Source: AP-15 sp963747735 (GTDB lineage Bacteria > Pseudomonadota > Alphaproteobacteria > ATCC43930 > CGMCC-115725). From it: a DNA stretch of 64,000 bases. The DNA lies in NCBI GenBank assembly GCA_963747735.1, contig CAVVGE010000005.1:620001-684000 (forward strand). The letters are read 5' to 3'. The notes under the pieces were generated by a model, which saw only the letters and a program-made list of their open reading frames with translations, made no database searches and was not told the origin of the DNA. Made by a program: the position numbers and the translations under genes. Of this stretch, positions 31,710-39,895 are shown in pieces. Position 1 is the stretch's first letter; each line of letters starts with the position of its first letter.

Positions 31710-34091
31710 TTAAAAAATCCAGCCTATCTTTGCCGATCCGGTCCTCGCGTCGCGGATCGCCTGCCACACCTTGAACGGCGTCGCCGGCATCGTCAGGTCG
31801 CGGACGCCAAGCGGGGCAAGCGCGTCGAGGATCGCGCTGATGACGACGGCGAGCGCCGGGGTGCAGCCGCCTTCGCCGCCGGCCTTGATGCCAAACGGGT
31901 TGGTCGGCGACAGCACTTCGACGATCCGGGTGGCAAACGACGGAAGATTGTCCGAACGCGGCATGCCATAATCCATAAACGAGCCGCACAGCGGCTGGCC
32001 CGAGCCTGGATCGACGGCGCATTCCTCCCACATCGCCTCGCCGACACCCTGGGCGATGCCGCCATGGCTCTGGCCGTGCACGATCAACGGGTTGATGCAG
32101 CGTCCGACATCGTCGACGACGGAATAGCGGGTGATCTCGACCGCCCCGGTCTCGGGATCGACCTCGGCCTCGCAGACCGCGCAACCATTCGGAAAGACCG
32201 GGTCGTGCATCTCGTGCTCGGCCACAACCGCAAGCGCCCCTTCGCTGCCCAGCCGAACCGCCTCCGCCGCCAATTCGAGAAGGTCGAAGCTGCGGTTGCG
32301 GCGCGGCGTCGAAAAGCGCCCGTCGGCAAACGCCACCTCGGCTTCGCCGACCTCGAACAGCCGGGCCGCAACCCTCTTGCCCGTGTCGATCAGCTCCGGC
32401 GCCGCCTGGGCGAAGAGCGTCGCAGCGTGGCGCATCGAGCGCCCGGAATGCGAGCCGCCGCCCAGGCTGACGACATCGGTGTCGCCCATGATGATGTCGA
32501 TCGCCTCGACCGGCACCGTCAGCAAGGCCGAGGCGACCTGGGCGAAGCTCGTCTCGTGGCCCTGGCCGCTCGGGCCGGTGCCGATCACGATCTCGACCCG
32601 GCCTTTGGGCGTCACCGTGATTTCGGTCCGCTCGCGCGGCGCCCCGATCGAGGATTCGACATAATTGGCGAGCCCCAGACCGAGCAATCGGCCGCGCCGT
32701 TGGGCCGCCTCGCGCCGTGCGGCAAACCCGCCCCAATCGGCGATCGCCATCGCCAAATCCATGTTGGCTTCGTAGGTGCCGCTGTCGTAGCGGGCGCCGA
32801 GCGCGTTCGGATACGGCATCGCCCGCGGCGCGACCAGGTTCTTGCGCCGAAGCTCGACGCGGTCGAGCGCCAATTCCTGCGCCGCCCGGTCGACCAGCCG
32901 CTCGATCGCATAGGTCACCTCGGGCCGGCCCGAGCTGCGATAGGCGTTGGTCGGCATCGTGTTGGTGAAAACCGCGCGGGAACGCAGGCTCGCCGCCCCG
33001 ATATCGTAGCTGCCGGTGACCAGGGCCGACCCCTTGCCGAGCGGCGACAGCGACGCGCAGCGGGCGCCGACATTGCTGACATTGTCGGCGCGCAACGCCA
33101 AAAACCGGCCATCGGCATCGAGCGCGAGCTCGACCCGGGTGACGAGGTCGCGGCCCTGGTAGTCGCTCAGAAACACCTCCGAGCGGGTCGAGGTGTATTT
33201 GACCGGGCGGCCGAGCTTGCGCGACGCCCACACCACCAGCGCCAATTCGACGTAGAGGCGGTTGCGGGTGCCGAAATTGCCGCCGACATCCTGCGACACG
33301 ACCCGCACCCGCTCCGGCGGCACGCCGAGCACCAGGGCAAGCTCGGTCTTTTGCCTGACCGCGCCGCCGCTCCCGGCCCACAGCGTGTAGCGGCCCGCCG
33401 CCTCGTCCCAATGGCCGAGAGCGGCGCGCGGCTCCATCGGCACGCCGGTCACCCGGCCGACATGAAAATCCACCGCGAAGATATGCGCTGCCGCGGCAAA
33501 ACCCCGCTCGGTCGCCGGGCGGTCGCCGAACTCGGTATCGACGAGGACATTGTCCGCCACCTCGTCCCATACCGCGGGCGCCTCCGGCGAGAGCGCGGCG
33601 CGCGGCGACACGACCCAAGGCAGCGCCGCGTATTCGACCGCCACCTGCTCGACCGCATCGAGCGCCTCGCCGTTGTCTCGGCGACGACCATCGCCACCGC
33701 CTCGCCGACATGGCGCACCCGGTCGAACGGCAAAGGCAGCTGCGGCCCGATAAAGATCTTTCCGCCGCCGGGGCCGGTCAGCTTCATGTCGTAGCGGGTC
33801 TGCGGCACCGGGTTGTGCGGGATGGCGCCGAGCCCGCCGGCGCGACAATCGGCACCGGTAAAGACGCCGAGCACACCCGGCATCGCCGAGGCCCCGCTCG
33901 GTGTCGATGCCGACGATCCGGGCGTGCGGGTGCGGCGAACGCAGCATTGCCGCGTAGGCCTGCCCAGGCAGCGTAAAATCGTCGCTGAACCGGCCTTTGC
34001 CGGTCAACAGCCGCGCGTCCTCCTTGCGCCGCAGCGGCTGGCCGATCGCGCCGAGGCCCGGCAAATTTGCAATGTCGACCGCATCATTCAT
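31710..34091 (-). CDS. Xanthine dehydrogenase/aerobic CO dehydrogenase-type molybdopterin subunit (two compensating frameshifts)
   Basis: A 793-codon open frame encoding a large molybdenum hydroxylase subunit. The loop AYRSSGRPEVTYAIERL resembles form II (AYRGAGR) rather than true CO dehydrogenase (AYRCSFR), and GGEGGCTPALA near the C-terminus carries the active-site Glu. Residues about 66-139 are nonsense in this frame; the family sequence (MPGVLGVFTGADCR, then HVGEAVAMVVAE) is found in another frame at about 33675-33895. One extra base in the C4 run at 33892-33895 and one missing near 33675 explain both shifts. The iron-sulfur and FAD subunits normally encoded alongside are absent. Confidence 0.82.
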   Translation of the reverse strand: MNDAVDIANLPGLGAIGQPLRRKEDARLLTGKGRFSDDFTLPGQAYAAMLRSPHPHARIVGIDTERGLGDAGCARRLYRCRLSRRRARRHPAQPGAADPLRHEADRPRRRKDLYRAAAAFAVRPGAPCRRGGGDGRRRDNGEALDAVEQVAVEYAALPWVVSPRAALSPEAPAVWDEVADNVLVDTEFGDRPATERGFAAAAHIFAVDFHVGRVTGVPMEPRAALGHWDEAAGRYTLWAGSGGAVRQKTELALVLGVPPERVRVVSQDVGGNFGTRNRLYVELALVVWASRKLGRPVKYTSTRSEVFLSDYQGRDLVTRVELALDADGRFLALRADNVSNVGARCASLSPLGKGSALVTGSYDIGAASLRSRAVFTNTMPTNAYRSSGRPEVTYAIERLVDRAAQELALDRVELRRKNLVAPRAMPYPNALGARYDSGTYEANMDLAMAIADWGGFAARREAAQRRGRLLGLGLANYVESSIGAPRERTEITVTPKGRVEIVIGTGPSGQGHETSFAQVASALLTVPVEAIDIIMGDTDVVSLGGGSHSGRSMRHAATLFAQAAPELIDTGKRVAARLFEVGEAEVAFADGRFSTPRRNRSFDLLELAAEAVRLGSEGALAVVAEHEMHDPVFPNGCAVCEAEVDPETGAVEITRYSVVDDVGRCINPLIVHGQSHGGIAQGVGEAMWEECAVDPGSGQPLCGSFMDYGMPRSDNLPSFATRIVEVLSPTNPFGIKAGGEGGCTPALAVVISAILDALAPLGVRDLTMPATPFKVWQAIRDARTGSAKIGWIF

Positions 34092-34162
34092 CGCTGCCCC
34101 CCTCGCCGCGAGGAGTGTAACCCGAGGCCCGAGCGTTTACACCGAGCGCGAAGGGACCCGTC

Positions 34163-34987
34163 ATGAGCGCACAAGCCAACACCACCGGCCGCGTCAAACG
34201 GCGCGGCATCGCCGCCCTGGCCAAGGGGGGCCCGCCGATCGTCGCCCTGACCGCCTATACCGCGCCGGTCGCGCGGCTCCTCGATCCCCACGTCGATTTT
34301 CTGCTGGTCGGGGATTCGCTCGGCATGGTCGTCTACGGGTTCGACAGCACCTTGCCGGTGACGCTGGAGATGATGATCGCGCATGGCGGCGCTGTTATGC
34401 GCGGCTCGGCGCAGGCGCTCGTCGTCGTCGATCTGCCGTTCGGCAGCTATCAGGAATCGCCCGAGCAGGCGTTCCGCAGCGCCGCCCGCATCATGGCGGA
34501 AACCGGCTGCGGCGCGATCAAGCTCGAAGGCGGGCGCGAGATGGCCGACACGGTGCGGTTCCTCACCGGGCGCGGCGTGCCGGTCATGGGGCATGTCGGG
34601 CTGATGCCGCAATCGGTCAACACCGCGGGCGGGTTCAGGGTGCAAGGCCGCGGCGAGCGGCAGGCCGAGCGGGTCATGGCCGACGCCACCGCGATCGCCG
34701 ATGCGGGCGCCTTTGCCATCGTCATCGAAGGGACGATCGAGCCGGTCGCGCGGTCGATCACCGCGGCGCTCCCGGTGCCGACGATCGGGATCGGCGCCTC
34801 GCCCGCCTGCGACGGACAAATCCTCGTCATCGACGATGTGCTCGGCGTCTTTACCGAGTTCACGCCGCGTTTTGTCAAACGCTATGCCGAGCTGGCGCCG
34901 CTGATCTCCGCCGCCGCCGAAGCCTATGCCGCCGATGTTCGCGCCCGCCGCTTTCCCGGCCCGGAGCATTGCTTCGGCACCAAATGA
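34163..34987 (+). CDS. panB: 3-methyl-2-oxobutanoate hydroxymethyltransferase
   Basis: A 274-residue PanB, which uses methylene-tetrahydrofolate to make ketopantoate, the first step to pantothenate and CoA. Conserved blocks are LLVGDSLGMVVYGFDSTLPV with the metal-binding Asp, AIKLEGG, GHVGLMPQSVN and GIGASPACDGQILV. The family's usual length is met. No panC follows; an EamA transporter lies convergently 14 bp after its stop. Confidence 0.94.
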   Translation: MSAQANTTGRVKRRGIAALAKGGPPIVALTAYTAPVARLLDPHVDFLLVGDSLGMVVYGFDSTLPVTLEMMIAHGGAVMRGSAQALVVVDLPFGSYQESPEQAFRSAARIMAETGCGAIKLEGGREMADTVRFLTGRGVPVMGHVGLMPQSVNTAGGFRVQGRGERQAERVMADATAIADAGAFAIVIEGTIEPVARSITAALPVPTIGIGASPACDGQILVIDDVLGVFTEFTPRFVKRYAELAPLISAAAEAYAADVRARRFPGPEHCFGTK

Positions 34988-35001
34988 GGCACCCGCGCCG
35001 C

Positions 35002-35883
35002 TCATCGCGGCGGCACCCGCGGGTCTGCGGCGCGGGCCGGCGCCAGCACGATGACGGCGAGCCCGGCGAGGATCAGCGCCATCCCGGCATAGCGCACCGG
35101 GCCGAAGGCTTCGCCGAAGATCAGCGCCGACGCGAGGACGCCGGTGACGGGCGCCAGCAGGGCGAAAGGGGTCACCGATGCGGCCGGGTAACGCTGCAGC
35201 AGCCGGCCCCAGATCACATAGGCGAGGGTCGTCGCGACCGCGCCCAAATAAAGGACGGCGCCGAGGCCGGTCCAGGACGCGCCGAGCAGCGCCGCCGGCA
35301 ATGAGGTGCCGCGGCCCGATAATGCCGAGACGAGCAATGCCGGCAGCGGCGGCACCAGGCTCGCCCAGCTCACCAGCGAAAAGACCGGAATATCGGGGAG
35401 CCGCTTGACGAGGACGTTGCCCACTGCCCAGCTGAAGGCGCCGCCAATGGCGAGCCCGAGGGCGACAGGCGTCAGGTCGCTGCCGGTCGTCAGGCCAATC
35501 AGCAGGAGCCCGGCAAATGCCACCGCCATGCCGATCGACTGGCGCAGGCCCGGCCGGTCGCGCAGAAAGACCGCGGCGAGGATCACCGTAAAGAACGCCT
35601 GGGTCTGCTGGGTCACCGAGGCGAGCCCGGCCGGCAACCCTGCGGCAAAGGCAAAGAACAGCAGCAGAAATTGCCCGGTGAACAGGGTCAGGCCGATCAG
35701 CGCCAAATCCGTCCAGGCAATCCGCGGGCGCGGCACGAACAGCACCGGCAGCGCGGCGACGACAAACCTGAGCGCGGTCAGCTGCGGTGCCGAAAAGCTC
35801 GCCAGCCCGAGCTTGATGACGACAAAGGCAAAGCCCCAAATGACCGAGGCGAGCGCCGCCAGCGCCGCGTGCCGCAGCGTCAC
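35002..35883 (-). CDS. EamA/DMT-family exporter
   Basis: A 293-residue membrane protein with about ten helices in two EamA repeats. ASVIWGFAFVVIKLGL at the N-terminus and FGEAFGPVRYAGMALILAGL near the end are typical. Members export amino acids or other metabolites; the substrate here is unknown. It begins at a GTG that aligns with the family start. The next gene beyond its promoter side is divergent. Confidence 0.87.
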   Translation of the reverse strand: MTLRHAALAALASVIWGFAFVVIKLGLASFSAPQLTALRFVVAALPVLFVPRPRIAWTDLALIGLTLFTGQFLLLFFAFAAGLPAGLASVTQQTQAFFTVILAAVFLRDRPGLRQSIGMAVAFAGLLLIGLTTGSDLTPVALGLAIGGAFSWAVGNVLVKRLPDIPVFSLVSWASLVPPLPALLVSALSGRGTSLPAALLGASWTGLGAVLYLGAVATTLAYVIWGRLLQRYPAASVTPFALLAPVTGVLASALIFGEAFGPVRYAGMALILAGLAVIVLAPARAADPRVPPR

Positions 35884-36006
35884 CGCGCCGGCCTCATCCG
35901 GCGCTCGGCGCCGGCCGCCGGCCGGTCACCGAAATGTGAGGTGCGCGCGCGCCGGTTGCGCGCCAACTCTGACGCGTTGCAACAAGCTACCAAAGGGAGA
36001 AGCATC

Positions 36007-36618
36007 ATGCGCTGGATGTCGGTTTCCACATTGCTCCTGGCTGCCGCGCTGGCGGCACCGGCCTTCGGCCAAACGGCGCCCGCCGGCAAGCCGATGCGCG
36101 TCCGCGGCACGGTCGAAAAGCTCGACGGCCAAATGCTGTCGGTCAAGGAGCGCGACGGCGACACCGCGACGATCGTCTTGGCGCCAAACCTCGTGGTTGT
36201 GACATTGGTCAAAAAGAGCCTCAGCGACATCAAGCCAGGCGATTTTGTCGCTTCGACCGGGGTCAAGGGCCCGGACGGCAAGCTCCACGCGGTTGAAGCC
36301 CGCATCTTCCCCAAGGCGACGCCCGATGGCGGCCGGCAATTCGCCTGGGACCTGTCGCCCGGCAGCGTGATGACCAACGCCACGGTCGGGACCGTGACCC
36401 AGGCCCCGCAAGGCGAAGTGCTGCACGTCAAGTTCAAGGGCGGCGAATCCGAATACAGCATCGGCCCCGATGTGCCGGTGCTGGCCAACGCGCCGGGCGA
36501 CGAGAGCCTGCTGAAGCCGGGTGCCGCCGTCTTTGTCATCGCGCTGAAGCACCCCGACGGCAGCATCACCTCGGGCAGGCTCTACGCCGAAAAGGACGGC
36601 ATCAAGCCGCCGATGTAA
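36007..36618 (+). CDS. Exported DUF5666-like protein
   Basis: A 203-residue secreted protein with signal peptide (about 1-22, LLLAAALAAPAFGQ) followed by OB-like repeats: MRVRGTVEKLDGQMLSVKERDG and DIKPGDFVASTGVKGPDGKLHAVEARIF, the pattern of DUF5666 metal- or nucleic-acid-like barrels of unknown role. A ribosome site AAAGGGAG precedes the ATG. The msrQ-type gene follows 26 bp later, so they may be co-transcribed. A degenerate copy of its last about 50 codons occurs at 37533-37682. Confidence 0.75.
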   Translation: MRWMSVSTLLLAAALAAPAFGQTAPAGKPMRVRGTVEKLDGQMLSVKERDGDTATIVLAPNLVVVTLVKKSLSDIKPGDFVASTGVKGPDGKLHAVEARIFPKATPDGGRQFAWDLSPGSVMTNATVGTVTQAPQGEVLHVKFKGGESEYSIGPDVPVLANAPGDESLLKPGAAVFVIALKHPDGSITSGRLYAEKDGIKPPM

Positions 36619-36644
36619 TGTTTGGCGCGCCGGAGCGAGGGTAA

Positions 36645-37499
36645 ATGTATCCATGGCATGATTACGGCGGCCGGGTCTCGCCGCTCAAGCTCGCCGTCTT
36701 TTTGGCGCTCTTCGTGCCGGCGGGCTGGGTGGTGCTCGCCTATGCCTGCGGCCTGCTCGGCGCGCGCCCGTTGAACGAGGCGATCCACCAGCTCGGGCTG
36801 TGGACGATCCGGCTGATCTTTCTGGCGCTGGCGGTGACCCCGCTGCGCCAGATCCTGCAATGGCCGCGCCTTCTTGTGGTGCGGCGGATGATCGGCGTCG
36901 CCGCCTTCGCCTATGTGCTGATGCATTTTTCGCTTTACGTCGTCAGCCAGGCTTTCGATCTCGGCAAGGTCGCCAGCGAGATCGCCCTGCGGATTTATCT
37001 GACGATCGGCTTTACCGCCCTTCTCAGCCTTGCCGCGTTGGCCGCGACCTCGACCGACGGCATGGTTCGCCGCCTCGGCGCCCGGCGCTGGCAGCGCCTG
37101 CACCGGATTGTCTATGGGATCGGCGTGCTCGCCGTGATCCACTACTGCTTTCAGTCGAAGCTCGACGAGTGGGAGCCGACGATCATGGGCGGGCTCCTCG
37201 CCTGGCTGCTCGGCTATCGCCTCATGCTGTGGCGCTTGCGCAAGCGCGGCCGTCTGGCGTTGGCCTGGGTCGGCGCTTTGAGCCTCGCCGCGGCGGTCGG
37301 GACCGCCCTCGCCGAAGCGGTTTATTTCAAGCTCGCCTTTCACGCGCCGCTGCTGCGCGTGCTCGACGCCGATCTCTCGCTGCAAACCGGCATCCGGCCG
37401 GCGGTCGTGGTGCTGGCAATCGGGTTCGCCATCACCAGCGCCGGCGCCGTGCGCGAGGCGACCGCGCGTTCTGCCAAACGCCGCCTGCGCCCGGCCTGA
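36645..37499 (+). CDS. msrQ: MsrQ-like haem-binding membrane protein
   Basis: A 284-residue membrane protein with about six helices and haem-ligand candidates His in VLMHFSLYVV and the two in LHRIVYGIGVLAVIHY, matching the ferric-reductase-like/MsrQ family. MsrQ passes electrons from the quinone pool to the periplasmic methionine sulfoxide reductase MsrP. No msrP is in the window; the upstream exported DUF5666-like protein could be a functional neighbour, but this is inference. The C-terminus is about 70 residues longer than E. coli MsrQ. Confidence 0.8.
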   Translation: MYPWHDYGGRVSPLKLAVFLALFVPAGWVVLAYACGLLGARPLNEAIHQLGLWTIRLIFLALAVTPLRQILQWPRLLVVRRMIGVAAFAYVLMHFSLYVVSQAFDLGKVASEIALRIYLTIGFTALLSLAALAATSTDGMVRRLGARRWQRLHRIVYGIGVLAVIHYCFQSKLDEWEPTIMGGLLAWLLGYRLMLWRLRKRGRLALAWVGALSLAAAVGTALAEAVYFKLAFHAPLLRVLDADLSLQTGIRPAVVVLAIGFAITSAGAVREATARSAKRRLRPA

Positions 37500-37505
37500 G
37501 CTAAG

Positions 37506-37528
37506 CGACGCCGTTGAGCGCGAAATCG
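37506..37528. repeat. Left copy of 23-bp direct repeat bounding the accessory segment
   Basis: CGACGCCGTTGAGCGCGAAA... here matches 42868-42890 with one mismatch in 23 bases. The right copy is the last codons of the phosphonoacetate hydrolase gene on the minus strand, so this left copy is a displaced fragment of a gene end. It may be an attachment-site-like duplication or the scar of a recombination. Confidence 0.7.
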
Positions 37529-37532
37529 CAGG

Positions 37533-37682
37533 ATAAGCATCGGCCCCGGCGTGCCGGTGCCGGCCAACACGCCGGGCGCGGTTGTCTTCGTCACCGCGCT
37601 GAACCATCCCGACGACAGCCCGACCTCCAGCCGGCTCTACGCCGAAAAAAGCGTCGAGACGCCCGGTAGTGGGTCAGTCTGA
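37533..37682 (+). pseudogene. Degenerate duplicate of the DUF5666-like gene 3' end
   Basis: This 49-codon stretch reads SIGPGVPVPANTPGAVVFVT followed by ALNHPDDS and SRLYAEK, closely matching the C-terminus of the gene at 36007-36618 (SIGPDVPVLANAPG, ALKHPDGS, GRLYAEK). Eight residues present in the intact gene are missing. It has no start codon or ribosome site and ends at TGA 37680. It is a leftover of a tandem duplication interrupted at the edge of the accessory segment. Confidence 0.78.
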
Positions 37683-37797
37683 AAATAGAAAAGTTTGCCC
37701 AGAATGGAGCGCAATTCCGACTAGGCTACTGCGTGTATAGAGAGGTATTCTCTCGCGTAACGGGCTTAAAGCGAGCCCGAACGGGGGGTGTAGAAGA

Positions 37798-38670
37798 TTG
37801 GATCGCACCGTAACGGTTCGCTTCTATCGCGTGGAAGCTAAGGCTGATAGCGTTGGGCTGGGCACGGCTCTACGCCGAATTGCGGCTCTCGGGCTTTTGG
37901 AGCGAGAGGCGGAAATCGAGGATGGGATAACCGTCAGATTGGAAAGCGCTGATTTTCCAACAAATGAGGTCCGCGGAGAAATCATTAGAAGACAAATGGC
38001 AAACTTGCCGCCGAAGGCGCTATCCGGCCAACGGATAGAACGCCTTGGCGTCGAAGCTATAGGGCACTCCACCGCCTTTTTATATTATCCACGATTGTCG
38101 ATCCTCGCATTTGAACAAGCGCGGAACGGAATCACGTCAACCAGATTTGGTTTATATATTGCGCATTTTGCGGGGAGCGCGCGATATGATATTCTGCCGA
38201 TTCCCACGCACGAGATGTGGGAGACGTTACGGACCGGTCGGTTGAGAGCAATACGTGTAAGATGCTCCGCGCCTCAATCTCTAGAAGTGGCGGATGCTGA
38301 GGCAGAGACCGTCAAAAGAGGACTGGTGTCACTTCAAGGCGCGCTCAACACGCATTATGTCGATGCGACGCTGGGGATGAAGCGCGGCGATCCCGACATT
38401 CAGCGAAATGGTGCCATACGGTGGTTCAACTGGTTCCGCAGGGAACGCGAAAATCATCGTGGCGAAATAACGCACGTTTATGCAGACATTATACCTGAAG
38501 GAGAGACGCAGACTGCTCACCTAAATCTTCTTAGGGGGCAAATAGGCGGGCAGAGGCGACTCGATCTTCCCGAAGATGCCCCTGAGGCTAGTTACCGCAT
38601 ACGAGAATCATTTCTTACTGAAGTTTTCCACAGGCATGAGCAAGAGCTTGAAGAGCGGTATCACCCATGA
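37798..38670 (+). CDS. Unknown 290-residue cytosolic protein, first gene of an accessory two-gene module
   Basis: A soluble protein with no signal peptide or membrane segment. I do not recognise the family with confidence; it begins TVRFYRVEAK, has a middle block SILAFEQARNGITSTRFGLY and an acidic, helical C-terminus (HRHEQELEERYHP). It starts at TTG after a GGGGGG-rich site seven bases upstream. Codon use and GC are clearly lower than in flanking genes. The stop overlaps the start of the next gene (ATGA), so the two are co-translated. Position in an island with an IS remnant and an XRE/ImmA pair suggests a host-defence or mobile-element role, which is inference. Confidence 0.7.
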   Translation: MDRTVTVRFYRVEAKADSVGLGTALRRIAALGLLEREAEIEDGITVRLESADFPTNEVRGEIIRRQMANLPPKALSGQRIERLGVEAIGHSTAFLYYPRLSILAFEQARNGITSTRFGLYIAHFAGSARYDILPIPTHEMWETLRTGRLRAIRVRCSAPQSLEVADAEAETVKRGLVSLQGALNTHYVDATLGMKRGDPDIQRNGAIRWFNWFRRERENHRGEITHVYADIIPEGETQTAHLNLLRGQIGGQRRLDLPEDAPEASYRIRESFLTEVFHRHEQELEERYHP

Positions 38671-39179
38671 CGACAGATGCTCATCTATTGCTTCCGCGCT
38701 CGTGGTTGCCAAAATGGGAGAGCGCTTATCCGTTCGTGCTAGGCGTGGCTGCAACGGTGATTTGGGTGTTTATTGGGAATAAGGTGGCCCACCACGCCGC
38801 CGCAAACAGCTGGCATTTCGACCAAATATATGCCTCATTTTTTGGCTTCGCGTCTATTACCACGGGATTTCTTGCCACATTTTACGGGACCACCCAATCA
38901 ATGTCGAGTGGATTTATTCAGAGAATTCGGGGAACACGTATCTTTATCCGTTTTCTTCTTCTAACAAAGCGAGCAATAATTATGGGCTTTATGGGGTGCC
39001 TCTCTACAGTACCAATGCTGATAATCCAACCTCTGCCTACCGAAAAATATTCGTTTGGTTCATTTGCCGTAGCGTTATGGCTTGGCGTCGCCGTTTGGAC
39101 TATCGCTGGCTTCTGGCGCGTGGCCTCATCTTTCTTCCTATTGTTCGAGGCCAACGAAGGAAACCGCCCCGCCGGGTGA
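38667..39179 (+). CDS. Four-helix membrane protein, second gene of the module, C-terminus possibly truncated
   Basis: A 170-residue protein with four predicted membrane helices: YPFVLGVAATVIWVFIG, IYASFFGFASITTGFLATFYG, IIMGFMGCLSTVPMLIIQ and FAVALWLGVAVWTIAGFW. No enzymatic domain is visible. It overlaps the previous gene by 4 bp. Small multi-helix proteins paired with a cytosolic partner are a common layout of membrane-disrupting effectors in phage defence, but no family match is claimed. The last codons abut the IS1-type transposase remnant, so the natural C-terminus may have been cut. Confidence 0.68.
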   Translation: MTTDAHLLLPRSWLPKWESAYPFVLGVAATVIWVFIGNKVAHHAAANSWHFDQIYASFFGFASITTGFLATFYGTTQSMSSGFIQRIRGTRIFIRFLLLTKRAIIMGFMGCLSTVPMLIIQPLPTEKYSFGSFAVALWLGVAVWTIAGFWRVASSFFLLFEANEGNRPAG

Positions 39180-39892
39180 TCCTCAAGGGGTCGGATAGGT
39201 TGCTCCGCGCTTCTTGTAAGGGCCACCTTCCCTGGCTTCGGCTCGGCCGCTTCAAGCAGAGTGACGATATCGGAAACCTCCCATAACCGATCCGACACGC
39301 CAGCGGCCATCGCAGGGGTAACACGCAACGTCTTGTGGATGCGGACAAAATTGTAATAGGTTGTGAACAGCGCCATCGAATGCGCGTGGTTCTCGACCTT
39401 TTTTGAGAAGGCGTTTGTCAGCCTCGTGAAGCGGCGCATGTGCGTTAGCTGGACCCGATTCGCCAACCGCTTCGCAAGATCGTCCATGAACCACATAGCG
39501 CATTCGCCATCGCGCCCGCCGACGAACCAGGACGCGATGAACTTCGTATCGGCATCGATCGCCGTCCATGTCCAGGTGTCGCCAGCGCCATCCGGCGCCG
39601 CCTTCGCGGCCGCAACATTCTTCTGCTTCGCATAGCTGAAGCTCCAAATTTCATCGACCTGGGTGCGCCTGGGCGTGAGGCCACGCACATGCTCGTCATG
39701 GTAGGCAGCGCATGCCTTACCGGCATCGATCATCAGCTTGATCACGGTGTTCTTGCTGGCGCCCGTCACGCGCGTAACGGCCCTGATGGAGCTGCCCTCG
39801 CAAAGCAGGTGGATGATGTGGGCGCGCTCGGCCGCGGGGAGTTGTTTTATGTCGGGTATTATATGACCCATTATGCTTGACGCCAAGCGCAT
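38918..39892 (-). pseudogene. IS1-type transposase remnant with internal deletion
   Basis: The first about 220 codons resemble a widespread alphaproteobacterial IS1-family transposase: an HTH (GSSIRAVTRVTGASKNTVIKL), the first catalytic Asp in RTQVDEIWSF, then DTWTWTAIDADTKF and, near the end, NAFSKKVENHAHS and RIHKTLRVTPAMAAG. Between RVQLT and HMRRFTRLTNAF (junction at about 39442) roughly 60-70 residues are missing in frame; in relatives this block holds the second catalytic Asp. After about codon 240 the frame has lost its stop and runs antisense through the four-helix membrane gene to 38918. A start at 39871 is also possible. No terminal repeats could be assigned. It is almost certainly inactive. 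Confidence 0.8.
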
Positions 39893-39895
39893 TTT

